Assembly: GCA_940671915.1 (NCBI GenBank)
Contig: CALNVZ010002100.1
Coordinates: 22,175,453 to 22,239,452, forward strand
Length of the DNA stretch: 64,000 nucleotides
Direction of reading: 5' to 3'
From: Paracentrotus lividus
Taxonomy: Eukaryota > Echinodermata > Echinoidea > Camarodonta > Echinidae
Part shown: positions 25,001 to 39,600 of the stretch, one piece after another
Position numbering within the stretch: the stretch's first letter is position 1
How the letters are laid out: each line of letters opens with the position of its first letter
Translations under genes and position numbers: made by a program
Notes under the pieces: generated by a model
The model's database searches: none
The model's input: the letters and a program-made list of their open reading frames with translations, nothing else
What the model was told of the DNA's origin: nothing

Positions 25001-28000
25001 TCGCCGAAGGCCGCGGGTTCGCGACGGGAGCTGGTCGGTTTTGGCTTACCGAAGCGAAGTTCAGAGTTTTTTTCCTTCGATCTCGCATAATTTCTGCAGG
25101 CAGCCGATAGACAGATTTTTTGTCTCTTAATTCCTGCCCTGTTTCCACAACCAACAACTGAACCGAAATTTCCCATGATTTTGCTGTAGAAGTACAGTAT
25201 AGTTTCTCGAGTAACTTCAAACCTGGCTTTAGTGCAGCAATGAGTATACGTACGTAGCCATGCTGTCAGTCGATTTGTATGCCTTCCAAGATGGCCGCCG
25301 CGCAGCGTTGCTAACAAAAAGATGACGTCACTGGGAACGCTCTATACACCAGCTTTAATCAATCATTCAACAGAGTTTTTAGCAATTTCAAAGATGGTTA
25401 CCAGTAATACAATACAACTTCAAGCAAAACTGAAATACCTAATCACGTAAATATTGTTTTGAAATTAGAAATTCTATGGTGACCTTGCACCTTTAGAAAT
25501 TTTTGTACATCAAGGGACTTTGAAAATCTTGATACAACAGGAATCATTTATCTATAGGACCAATCTTTCATTGCCAAAGCAGAACTGATGTAACGAGGCC
25601 CTGAAATGCTTCTGGGAAGTACCTGTCATCTTTTTAATATTCAAGAACAAAAAAAAAACAAAAACAAAAACTTCACCTCCATTAGACAAAAGCATTGATA
25701 CCCAGCACTGAGTGTTGCATTGTAAATTAAATGTAGAATTGTCAATCAAAACTAAATCCTTATTTGGCGAGAGATATCATAGCGAAGGAAGGCCATCACT
25801 TTATTCATACTACATTCCATTAGGACACTTTACGGACGCTCTTACATTCAATGAACAAAGTGAAGATAGTACAAAGTCTTACTCTTATTGAAGGCTACTT
25901 CACACCAAATTCACACTTACTCCATATTTTCTACAGAATTTATATTCCAGCCATGATAATGTAAAACAAAAGTATGACATATTTTAATGACATACAATCT
26001 ACGCATAAAGTACTTAGTGTAGCCCCTCATGGAATGTGCATATTTAAATGTAATTTTTAGGGGGGAAATTGTTTTGCTTTGTTTTAATAAAAATTTTAAT
26101 TCCTATTTTAATCAGGAGAGTCTCATGTGTGGTAACATCCGTCTGGCTATAAACAGACACAACCTTCTTACCTCTATAAGCTCACTCTCGGCATGCAACA
26201 GACTCAATCCAGTCAGATCCTCAACAAAGCGTGGTACATTGAACACCTTGAGTAGGTAGTCAAATCCCTCCTTCTCATACCCCCATCCCCCTCACTATAA
26301 GCAGACTCTAGTTTCTTACCTCTACAAGCTCACTCTCCGCATGCAACAGACTCAATCCAGTCAGATCCTCAACAAAGCGTGGTTCATTGAACACCTTGAG
26401 TAGGAAATCAAATCCCTCCTTCTCATAGCTAGCTAACACAGTATCACAGCACGCCGTACACTTATCAAAGCAAACGCTTGCAGGAAGAACACAGTGGTAA
26501 CGTGCTAAAAATCCTCGAATCTATCAAATACAAAATGAAAGAAGTCTGTTAAAATACTATGACAGGGCATTGATGGGCATTGTTACCAACTTGGCTATCT
26601 AAAGCCACCCTGACACCTGCATAAATTTAGGTCCCACATTGTGGCATGCCTGGGCTTGCATAACAAGGGCTAGTGCTATCCTACAACTTAAAAATAGTTT
26701 GGCCATGTTGTGTTTTTGTCATGCCAAAGTTTTGAACAGTCCACAAAATGCAATACCAAGCACTGTTTTTAGCGTAATATATGATATTGGTATGCACAAA
26801 CTCAAATTGTAACCTTGCTCCAACGCATGGTTGTGCTGGTAAGCTCTGGCACAACTTCCCACCTGCTTAAGTGTCAGTGTTAGGGTTGCATAACAGATTG
26901 AATGGCCCCATCAGTAACTCAAGCATCACTTTCACACTGATTATCATTGGTTTGGTCTGGACAATTTGCTGCTCTTATAATTTACCAAATGCGGTCATTA
27001 ACATGTTTATTAATTACCTGATGAGGTACAAGGCCTAGGGGTGAGGAGAGGTCAACTGTGAGATGAGAATCTTTAGCACTGGTATCAGCTGCTGCATACC
27101 CTCTGAAAATAACACATAGGTTTTTATATTGCTGCTTGTTCCATTTATGTTTTGCTCAACTTAGATCATCATGCCTGGGAATCAAGCTAGGAAAATTAAT
27201 TTTCATAAGACTTCATAGCTGGTCTGATTTTTAATTTTATTATCAAGGAAAATTACTTTGATCTAATTGAATCTATATTTCACAAAAAAGGTTTATTATG
27301 AGACCAACTTTGCATCTCTATTTAATGTTATAAACAAAGTATTTGGAGTACAAGAGCATTAAAAAAGGTTTCTATAGTTTTGGACTAGCAAAAACTAAAA
27401 TTGTTCTCTTTACACAATCATGAAATATCCTTCCTTAACTCTTAACGTGCCATATTAACTTAAGGCAAAAAAGGTAGACTTTTTAAAAATCTTTTAAAAT
27501 TGTATGAAATAGTCTTGCTTGGTGTAAATGACAGAAAATTGATCCACAGACACAATACAATCGACTGTGCTGATTTGCAAAGCCTATACTGCCAGCATTA
27601 AAGAAAAAATGAATTATTATGATTGTACAGATAATATGTACAATTGCACGAAAACGTGTCCGTGGCACGCTAAGCGTTAAAGACAGGGAGTCTTCAGCTT
27701 CCATGGGTAATTTGACACCATGGATGTTTACCCAGTAACAGATGTCATCCATCACCTGACCACTGCCAGACCTTAGTAATGCCTTGTTTATTCCATCCAT
27801 CCCTCCATCTGGTAAAGTCATTAAATCTAAGTTTCCCTGGCCGATCATGCCCGAAGCTCTTTGGGGTGGGACAGATTGTTTTGCTGTGGTCCAGAAATTT
27901 AGCTTCAAGGTGGTTATTTCCAGTGCTTTTTACTAAGTCATGGAATCAGCAAATTTTGATCCACTCCCCATGAAAGCTGAAGATTCCCCGTCTTTAAAGG

Positions 28001-30549
28001 TTAGGTTTCTCTGGAACATTATATTAGTAAAAAAGAATAATTTCATGTTTTCATTTGAACTCTTCAGTAATCATACCATACCACAGAAGTTATTTTGAAC
28101 TAATAAATGTCTCTAATATCCACAACTATATACCTCATTTTAAGAATCTTCTGACTGGTTGAAAGTGCAGTCTTGTTCTGACCGCCATAGAACTTTTTCC
28201 CAGTTTTATCATGACATAGTACATTTCATATAGTTCTTTTTCCATGGCTTTAACAATCCCCATTTGTTTACGTGCAAAAAGTTGCAGTGTGCGATTCGAT
28301 GATTGTGGATACCATAATCTGTGTAGACCTGTGTATTATTATTTTTTGTGTTTTGTAGATTTTTGGTTGTTGTTCATCTTTTTTTTGTGTATATAAAAGA
28401 TATATTGGCTGCTTTTACTTTTGGGACACAGTCGTTTCTAGGGTTCTTGGGGACCTCCGACTCTGCTATGACCCACGACCTACAGTCTTGGATCATCGCA
28501 GATTCGGAGGTCCCCTCGCTAGAAACAACCATGCCCCTCTAAGCAGTCAATATATCTATACTATGTGATGAGACTCACCCCTGGGGATGTTGGAGTATGC
28601 TGACCATGAGTTCAACCACTAGAGCTGCAGCTACCATAGACAATCCAGGTCTAGATACTGTACACTGCTGGTCTAATGTACGATCTCGGGTTGACTGCTC
28701 AAGAGAATGAGAGATAACGGTAGATCATGATGGGTAATTGGAAAGGTGACATAACACTTGCTCTGGTGATAAGTGCTCCATGCATTATTTTGTATAAGAT
28801 GTAACATCAATGCTGATTGTCATGCAAATTTATACCGGGTGTATAAAAAAAAAAGCTGTAATACTGTATTTGCTGTTATTTTCGTGCGATTAATTTTTCG
28901 TGTTGAGTCGCCTCAAAGAATGTTCACAGGTTCTTGAATTTGTGCTGCATGTTTGTAAGCACGCAATTGAACCCTTGGAATACATTAAAAAGCATGCTCA
29001 TATATTCGCGGGTTTTTTAATTCACGCCTGCTGATCTTCGCGCGAAATCCGCAAAAATTAATGTACCGCAAATATTTCCATGATTACAGTATGATGAAAT
29101 TACCTGGATGATAAGCTTGATGGACTAAATAAGAAGGGCTTTCCAACCAAATTATCAAAGCCATTTTATTGAAAGTACTCGGAATGCCTTACTTAGAATT
29201 GCCAATTATGTTTAGGCATTTTCAAACAACCCATTTCATGGAGCATGAAAGTAAACCAATCAAAATTTTGCGAGACATTCTCAGAACAATGGGGTTCAGT
29301 GATGCGTGATTTTGTTGAGCTGAGAGAGGTATCATTACAATGGTAATGAGTTGCACTTTACATTGATATAAATTTTATAATCTTCACCATGAGATTTTTG
29401 AAATTATTGATGATCAAACTTGAGATTCCTTTTTTAAAATTTTTATACACCCCCGTATAATGACCCCTAAAAATACAAAAGCTTCTACTACTCACATCAC
29501 CAGGGGCAACCACATCATTGCAGAAATAGCATCCCAGCTTATCTCCCGGTATGTGGGAGAGACTGATGGATGATGTAGAACATGATGCTGATGCTGTTGC
29601 TCCTGCCTTAGATGATGAGGATGATGATGGTACTTGGTCTGGTGGAGGTTGGTCTCGAGATGGTTTCATTCCATGACGAAGTACTAAGTAAGTATCAAAT
29701 CCTAAAGCTGCATTCATTACGATCTAGGAAAGGTTTAATACAAATTCCAAGTTAAGCGAAGCATTCAGAATTACTCATATACATGTATATCTCAAAAGAA
29801 TTCAATAATGAATAAATCCATGGATAAAAACATCTAAAATGTATATTGAATTTAAAATTGTTTTTATTTATAACAAAAAATCCACTGAAATACAATTTTA
29901 AATTTTGAATCAATCCTTAAAGATCATAATATAAAAATAAATGCTTGTTAAATTGAACAGAAAGAAATAAGAATTTATAAAAATTATACAAGCATGAATT
30001 CAAAATAATGATCACATAAATAGTTAATAATTCATAGTAGCTTGCAAAAGAATGAAATGTACCATTGCATTATTCATACTTTTCTCTTACTGCTGCCTAT
30101 TACAGTGGGTAGCCATCTGCTTTCTCGTGTATCCATCAGAAGGAACAGCACATCATGCTCATCTATTAGCTCTTCCAACTTCTGAACAGACTCCCTGGTT
30201 TGTTTTATAGCTTCATCTGTAACAAGGTACATGCTATAGATATGAATCATCTCAAGATTAAGAATTGAATTTACAAATATTTGCATACATCGTCAGCCTC
30301 ATGCCAGATGGGCCTTACCGTTTTTATTATGTGTACAATATGAATGGCCTTTAAAAATGTTAAGGCCCTTTTGGCATGAGGCCGACGACATGTTCTCATG
30401 TATTGGTTTAAATGAATAGAACGCATAGTTTGCTTCAATAGAATTGTAGGGTTTATGAGGTGTTCTTCAAGTTGACAAGGTCTGGATAAAACACTAGAAT
30501 TTGTGGTAGGAAATCTAAAAAGACCACCCCACCCCCCCCCCCCAAAAAA

Positions 30550-30625
<76 letters not shown>

Positions 30626-33600
30626 TCTCAACAACCATTTTCAATTTTTAAACCCCAAATAGTATCTTTATAAGTAATTTTATGTTTCTTGACTCGACTA
30701 CAGTAAAATCTAAACCAGTATCATGGTCGTAATTCCTGAAATATCATCCATTTATACAATTGTTTTGATTGTACTAGAAACAAGTGTGTACAAATGTTAT
30801 CTTACATACCTGATGTGCCTACAGCATGTCCAGGCATTGGGATGGAAAGACTCACTCCTCTTGTTTTCTGGAAAATTAAAATAAATAAAAAAAAATTAAA
30901 AAAATTAATAACATATTAATCTAGTGACTTCCCACCCAATTACATTCTCAACAATGTACCAACAATTCATCCAAAAGTATATGGATAGAAAACATTACTT
31001 CTTAAAAAAAAAAAAATAATCCATGGGGATACAAAAATGTTAAATAAAAGCATATAAACAGCTAACAGCCAGAATAAAGAATACTATTGTGCCATATTCA
31101 CAAAGGTGAACCAACTTAAACCATAGCTTCAGTCTGTGGTTTAACAATGGTTAGCCAAATTCGACAAATCTGGATTATAGTATCGTGCTTTAATGGTGAT
31201 TAGAAAAACTATTGTACTTATTATTTTCAGGCATTTTTTATTTGTTTCAGTGCCAATTTTTTTTTTTTTAAAGATAAATTGAACATCAACTGTTTGAGAT
31301 TGAGCCATATTTTGCTACCCATAGTTAAACCGCAATTTTAAGCTATAGCTTAACCTTTGTGAATATGGGCCATTATGTTTATGATATATTATTATGTTTC
31401 CTGTATCTCTTGCTAATATTATCTTTCCATCTCTCACCACTAGATGCTAATCATGGGCCCACTTACCACTCCTGGAAAAATCTTCTCGATCTTTTGAGCA
31501 GCGGTCTGAGCCTTAGGTTTCCCTCCTCCTAGAGAATCTTCAAACTCAAAGAGACTTTGTCTGACTGGGTTGGAGTAGGACACGGTGGAATTATCAACAA
31601 AAGTTATGGTACGAATACCCCAGCCCTGTGAAATATAAACATAGTATAAAATAGGAATAATAATAGGAATATAAACTCAAAGAGACTTTGTCTGACAGGG
31701 TTGGAGTATGACACGGTGGAATTATCAACGAAAGTGATGGTACGAATACCCTAGCCCTATGAAACACAAACATAGTATAAAATAGTAATAATAATAGGAA
31801 TATAAACTCAAAGATATTATCCATATTATCACATGTATAATATGTACAGCAATAAAAATGTGGCAGTCGTGGGGGTGTCCCACCAAGTCATTCATACAGT
31901 TACGAATGTCTTTACAAACGACTTGAATCATGTTCTTGGGTGCTATACTAATCACATGCATTATAATTTAGCACAAGAATGATGACCAGTTGTTCGTAAA
32001 GCTGTTTTGAAATAACCCCTGGGCTTTACACTATAATACAAAATAAAGAGTTCACATGAGTATTTGTTGAGAGATTGAAGGGCGCCTATTCAAATTTCAG
32101 CAGAAGAGAACGCAAAATTCACCCAAAAGTTGACTCACCAATAAACACCTGGCCACATTACATCCTAGGGTACCTGAGCCAAGGAGAAGACATCTCGTCT
32201 GAGAGATCTTATCTAAATCAAGCGAGGGTAGCAGGCGCCATCTCATCAACTTAAGATTTAGATCCACCGATGTCTCTGCTAGTCTGTCATAGTAACCAAA
32301 ATTACAAGCATTCATTAAACAGTACAGAACTATGTATTACAGCATTAATAAACAGTCAATTCTGTTGGGACTGAAGAAATAGTCTGGACTTATACATGTG
32401 TAGCTCTAACTTATGAAGAATTAAAAAACTATATAAAGAGAATATGAATAAAAAAAGACCTTAGACTTATGTGATTATTCGACTAATGCGAGTTTGATTT
32501 ACATGTAGACTGTGTTCATGGGCATTAAAGGTTCTTTGGCTAAAAATTGTTCATGCAAACACCAGATAAAATATAGACTGCTCTCTAAGTACAAGCAGGG
32601 CATACAGACATGGCCTGCAGTATTCAACTGCAGGTTTCTCTTTTTAGATGGGGTGAAAATAAAACAATGCATCATCTGCCAAGGAGGGGTATACTAGTAG
32701 ATTACATGTACAGGATATTCTTATTATATGTGACTTGGAATCTCAAAACCAACAAAAAGTCGCAGAGTATGATTCTCTGTAGGGAGTCTCATCAGCCGAA
32801 ATTTTTTTTTTGTTTTGAAAAATCGATTTTTAGATTTTTGTAGTTTCTGAAAAGGTGATCTTTACTCTACCGTATATCAAAATTTGAGAGCATAAAAATC
32901 GTAGAAATACGATTCAAACAGTTTTTCTGGACCAGTTTTTTTCGCACCAGTTTGGTTTTTGCGAAACTTTTTCGCTCCCCCGCTCGCTGCAAAGCGATCT
33001 CGGCTCGTTGCTAAGGATCGCTCGCTGCGTGGGCTCTGATTGGTCCGTTGAATTTGCGCCGCCATTTATTACGTCATCCGCTTTTACGATCGAGTTTCGA
33101 CTGCACTGATTTTAACTTCGCGTGACCAACTTCTATCATAATTGTTGATTTTTAAACCGCATTCTAAATTTTACCATCAAGAGTAAGAACATTACTACCT
33201 GTTGATTGAGAGTTTTTTTTTTTCGGAAGAGAGTCTACAAAGCCGTACAATGCCTGGTTTCAGGTGACTCACAGGTCTTATGTAACACAGATCAAAAGAC
33301 CCTCGCCAAGTAGGCCTACTTTGAATAGGCATTGTCCCGCACGGTCATTCAGCTCTCCCCCATATCCTGCTCATTGTTATGAGAGATTTATTGATTTATA
33401 ACATAATAACTTTTTAATACTAAGTTCTAGAAATGTATTTTTTACAGTGCAATAATCAGTCTATGTTGAATACTCACTCCAAAATTTTAGCTAAATCTGA
33501 CAATCCCTTCATAGTGGTTACTATGGCCTTTTGATTCACTCTTTATTGATTTTTTCTGAGTTTGCTTCGCTCACATGCTTGGATAACCCTAAACTTTACA

Positions 33601-36600
33601 CTCATTTCTCCTATTCATTAAAACAGGACATCCTTACCCACTCTTTTCATTTACTAAATTTAATGGGTTTAAAAGCTTCAATGTTGAACAAGTGATACAT
33701 CATTTTAAAGCTTAGATTTTACTCTTTCAGATTTTGATACAATCAGAAAATATGTAATCTTAAAGTTTTTGTTGGTATTGAGATTCCAAGTCACATATTG
33801 CAACACACACATTACGAGGTACTTCTTTGTTGTATATTGTATTGCAGTCACTGTATCGGCCCAAGTTTCCAAATCATCTGATTTTGAACAAGATACACTC
33901 TACAACATAGGCTGGAGGAAGTAGACAACGATCTCTCTCAAGATGAATTCTGATTCAAAGGTAATATCATTACAAATAAACTTGCCATGTATCAATTCTC
34001 TCAGAGACAATGTATTTAAAATTGCACATGAATGTCAAATTGCAAAATTTCAGTCTTCTCCATTTATTGTGACCCCAAAAACTTACCTTGTAGGATCCAT
34101 GCTAGAACTTAGGTCCACTTTCCTGGGCCCAAGTTTATTCCTTTGATTTTTCTCCCATCCAACACATTTAGGGCAAGCTATTGGTAGTAAACAAATTGAT
34201 ATTCATCAAACAAAGGAAATTAATGAAGAAACACACTTACTCTCTGGATCAATACCATGAACAAAGATTAGTCACAGTGACAAAAGGGCAGTTTATATTG
34301 TGAGATTCCAATGGGCTTGCCTCAGTAGCTTCATCGGAAAGAGCACTTGTCTAGCAATCAGGTCTTGGTTCCAACAATGGTTGAATCCCATGTTCTTTGC
34401 TCATTTGTCATATCATAGGCCTTCCCTTTTTGTTATAATTCACTAACAAACTATCAGTAAACGATTTATATTATATGGGTTCTCACAAGATATTATACAA
34501 GATTTTAAGAAAAGGCTGGCCAGTAATATAAAATGTTACAATCCCATCTGCAAATCCATAGTAACAAATCAGGATCCTTGTTGTATAAGTCTCACTGTTA
34601 ACCAATCAGAATGATTGTTTCATATTTTCTATTGATCATAACTCTTTATGTCACAGGGCACAGATGTAAGATTAAACTAGTCACTTCAGTATGCTTGTCT
34701 ATAATATAATAGTGATCACGGGGGGTGATTCACTAAGATTTAAAATCAATCCCAACTATGGACCTATGGAACTATAACATGGCTTTTTATCCTAAAATTG
34801 ATTTTATCCCAGTTGGGATTGATTTTAGCTGTTAGTGAATCACCCCCTGGTTTTCCTCCAGCTTGACTCACATATTTCAGGATTTGTTGGAGGGACTTGT
34901 AGCCTAAGGACCAAACTGTGAGAACTGTTCCTGATTCCATCCCTAGTCCTATCCCGGAAACAAACCACAGTAACTTCATCCAACTGAGAAGCCCTGCAAT
35001 CGAACAGAAAATGAAGTTAATGAATATTTAAATATTAATTCCTGAACATCAGAAGTGTTTAAGGCGAAAGGATGAACAAGACATATGCAACTGTGTCTTC
35101 TATACGCCTCCACCCTTGAAACAAATAATTTCAAAATGTAACCTTTGTGGCCCTTGACATTTGACCTACATACTTTAAAATCTATTCAGATTGTCTTCCT
35201 ATGGTAATACATACTATCCGCACGTTTGAAGTTCGCAATAATGAACTCAATACATGGAATTTCACAAGTTAACCTCTGTGACGATTGACCTACATACTCC
35301 AAAATCTATTCAGATCATCTCCCTATAATGATACATACCTAAAAGTGATACTCTAAAATCTATTCAGATTGTCTTCCTATGGTGATACATACTATCCCCA
35401 CGTTTGAAGTTCGCTATAATGAATTCAATACATGGAATTTCACAAGTTAACCTCTGTGACGATTGACCTACATACTCCAAAATCTATTCAGATCATCTCC
35501 CTATAATGATACATACCATCCCCCCTTCCCTGTTGAACGTTCATATCTCAAGTGGTTATTGAGATATTGCAATAACAAATTAAATACATGGAATTTCACA
35601 CCTCTGTGACCATTGATCTTTGACCTACATACTCCAAAATGTAATCAGATTGTCTTCTTATGATGATACATATTATCCTCAAGTTTGAAGTTCATATCTC
35701 AAGTGGTTCTTGAGATGTATATTTGAGGAGACTCCAGCACCACCATTGGTGCCAGAGGCTGACAAAAAGCAAAAAGGCAAAAAACAACAAACAATGACAA
35801 TGAACATTGGTAAAGATTGTGATGTCATACCAGTGGCATGAGATGAGACATAGAAAGTTCCTCAGAGGCCATCCAGGATACTGCTCTAAAGTACATGGGT
35901 CTGCATAGCCAAACATCACCTTGGTACAAACATAAACAATACATCATATATAGGTCACAAGAATACTATCAATAACTACCAGTAAACTGACCTTAAAAAT
36001 ACCATCTTATACACCGCCCCGATCGTATATGGGTCTCAATACCTTTTCAAACATATTCAAAACATCATTGAGGTATACAGTTCTAAACGTAGCAAATCCA
36101 TTACTGTCCTTGGCAGAAACATTTCGTACATACATACTTTTTTTGCAGGCACGCATGTTGCAGGTACGACACAGGAGGTTTTGAAAATACCTTTGCTAGA
36201 GAAACGGAATTGCAGAAATTGGCCCATGAGAGCTACATGCAACTTGAATGTAATGCAAGCTACGTTGCACGCACATGCCACGTAGCCTATAACCTGTTGT
36301 GACCACCGCATTGCATAAGAGCAATGCTTGCAAGATTGAGAACAGCTACCTTTGATTTATCTTTGACTTGATCCCAGGCTGTCAGGGGTAGCACCGTGGT
36401 ATTCTCATCATCTGTAGAAATCAGGAAGAATGCTAGGTCTTGACCCATTGACTCTGATGCAGCGTCATAGGCTACTTGCAGGGCAGTCAACTGAAAGATA
36501 TAACATAGTTCAGGATAAGGATTCAATTGAAATATATTAGTTTTGATAGTATAGCAAAAACATCATCACATAGACAACCACAAAAGCAATATAAAACAAT

Positions 36601-39600
36601 GCAATAAGGAATCTCAACTTTTAAAACTTTATAACATAAAACTTTTCGGATTTTACTCATACTTTCTACCAACAACTTTAGCAAACAGTTTATGAGAATT
36701 CCCTTTTTTTTAATGTTTGTTATGAGCCAATATTTTCGCATACACATACATGTATTTTCAAGACTTTGAACTACATGTAATCAGGGAATATTCGCGAGTG
36801 GATGATTTTGCGATTTTCGAAATCATTTTCATAACTATAAGTAGCCTTTTATAAAAGTAGAAATTCCAATGAAGATGGACTCGCGGAATTCACGAAAAAT
36901 AAAATAAGACCACCATGAAAACAACCACTAAGACAGTACTGCCAGTACTGCCTGTAACTAACCTTGTTTGGTTCCATAGCCTTATCTATTTTCTCAGGAG
37001 GCTGAATGAGACTAGTGCCTTCAGGAGCAAGCAGGGCCGGAAATGAAAACCAGTAGCAGTAATGGTACTTTTTCAAGTCCTGTTGAAAAACAAACACACA
37101 CAAATGGGAGATTAGATACTGAATGAAAGCAAAAAAATATAATCAAACTTGTTTTGATGACCAAATCTTCTTCTAATTTCATCTATTAAGCTCATATCCT
37201 ACTCTGGGATCAAAATATTAAATCTAGTTCTTGCAGGTAATATTTTAAAACAAATAATCAGTCTATTTTTGTGAATAAAGAAATATTGCTCGTCCATATA
37301 AATGTTCTTTTGATCATAATTTTTCTATAGACATTTTTTTTTAGGGAACCTCAAAAGAGAGTGAATACAGGGATTGCCTCGAAATATCATTGTTACATTG
37401 TATTTTGCTATCGCACCTTTGGGTGCTATCTCACTTTGCAGAGACGTCTTCGCGACAGAATAGAAATTTTGTCTCCGTGACGGATAAATAGTATTAGAGG
37501 CGTCTCGGAGACATCTCCTGAATTTCGAAGACGGATTTTTTTTTCATAATAAATAATAAATACTATTTATCCGTCACGGAGACGAAATTTGTATTCTATC
37601 GCGGAGACGTCTCCACGAAGTGAGATAGCACCCCAACACTACAAACTATTGTTAATCACCTAATCGGAATAGGTCAATGTATCCTTTGTTCAATTGACCA
37701 AGATTTCATTCCTTATTATGGACAACAGGGGGTGCTCTTACATCATTCACTTATGGGCAGAGTAGGATCCTGGGAGCATTTCATGAAACAAATATTCATT
37801 GATTCTCACTGACAACTGTTATACTGAAATACTTGCATCTGATTGGCCGAGAGTAAATTTATTGGATAAAACGTCTGACAAGTCCTTTCATTAAATGACC
37901 CCCAGGAAGGCAGTACCCACAGAGCAAAACCTCAATTGATGTTGATATTTTAATGTACATGAAGTTAAATATTCTTTTCAATCTTTCTTGCAGGAAAAGA
38001 AAGAAAAAAATTACAGCATGAATTGTGAATTGTGCCCGGGCCAAGACAAAGCAGTTTGAATGGTAGAGATCAGCTTGTAATATGAAGATGTTTGCACAGC
38101 ATTTTTATTTTTATTTTTTTTTAGAAAATCATATTTTCAGTATGATTCCAAAATAATGTTGATTGACTAGTTATCAGATAATTGGCATGATAAAGATAGT
38201 TCGAAACAATTAAAAAATAATTGTTGCAACCTGAAAATATTATTTCCTTCACTTACAGCAAATGTGAGAAGCAGGAACCGAGAGAGCAAGGATGGATCTT
38301 GTATGGCACTACCTTGTCTGATATCATCCCATAACTGCAATGAATGATGGAGAGAATAACATATTTAGACAGAAACAGTGAGAAAGAGAGAAAGAGACAA
38401 AGCGAGAGAGAGAGAGAGAGCGAGAGAGAGAAAGACAGAAAAAGACAGAGACAGAGACGTACAGACAGAAAACAGAAAAGAAAAAAGAGAGAGGGATATA
38501 CATGTAAGAGAAACTACATGGACTCAATAAAAATCAAATTAATTACCCCCATAAACATGGATCAGTTTCAACACAATACAATGAAAACTGGTTATCAACC
38601 ATTACTCTGAATGAAACTATCAGAGTATTCTAAATTTCAAATACAGAATATTAGTCCTAGCATCTCAACAATATCAAGTGATTTATTTAGTATTTCTTGA
38701 TTGATAAATCTACATAAATTGGCCAGGTAATCTACTTTATTAAGATTTACTAAATTATCTTCAATCCTATCAATGCATACAGTGTTAATTGATTCAATGA
38801 AATTTGGACCATACTATTTCATCATGGATTGTAATAAGATCCATTTTTTCATTGAGATAATTACTCCTGTCACCCTTGAAAGTAATATTGGCAACAAAGC
38901 AGTAAAACTTATTAATTATAAATCACCTTCTCTGCAGTCACATCCAGCAGTGCCTTTTTGTCACATGTTTTGAAAGCATCCAAGGTATTGAAGTTGACCA
39001 GTGTTCCTCTTGACAAAAAACAATAAGGGGGAGTGGTTGCCGACCTGAAAGAAATCAAAGTTTCAACAAGCATCAAATGAAATACCATTTGAGGAAAACC
39101 AGTGTAGGATTGCTCAGCTCAATACTAGCAAACAAAACATAATTTTGCATTTGAACATACTGTAGATTGAGATTGGTTCATAATTATTTTGGGCTTATAA
39201 ATACCATCATTTGAAGACAAAATTATTGAACTGTCAGTTAATCTACTAAGAGTCGAGTATTGAGAAAGGAATGACAACAAACATACATGTAAACAAAAAG
39301 AGTAGAATGTATTTCATGATATCCAGGCAAGCTATACTATCATAAAACCAAACTTACTGATCAAATGCATTGAATTCAAGACAGAGTCTGCAAGGAAGTC
39401 CATCTGGATCACCTGAAGAAAAAAACAAATTTGTTAAACTTTCTTTTAAATTAAAATCTATTTTCTTTAAAAAAAAAAAAAAAAATGACAGACAAGTTCA
39501 TAATTCTGCTAACACAAATTCAAATAAGGATTAAAACAATTTAAAGACATTACTAGCGTAATGGATTATCGAGAACAACAATGTTCAGAAAATCATGAAG

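Noticed and set aside
34327..34400. Functional tRNA gene
   Set aside because: A- and B-box-like motifs are present but stems are incomplete by eye; called a SINE head instead. A tRNA covariance search would decide.
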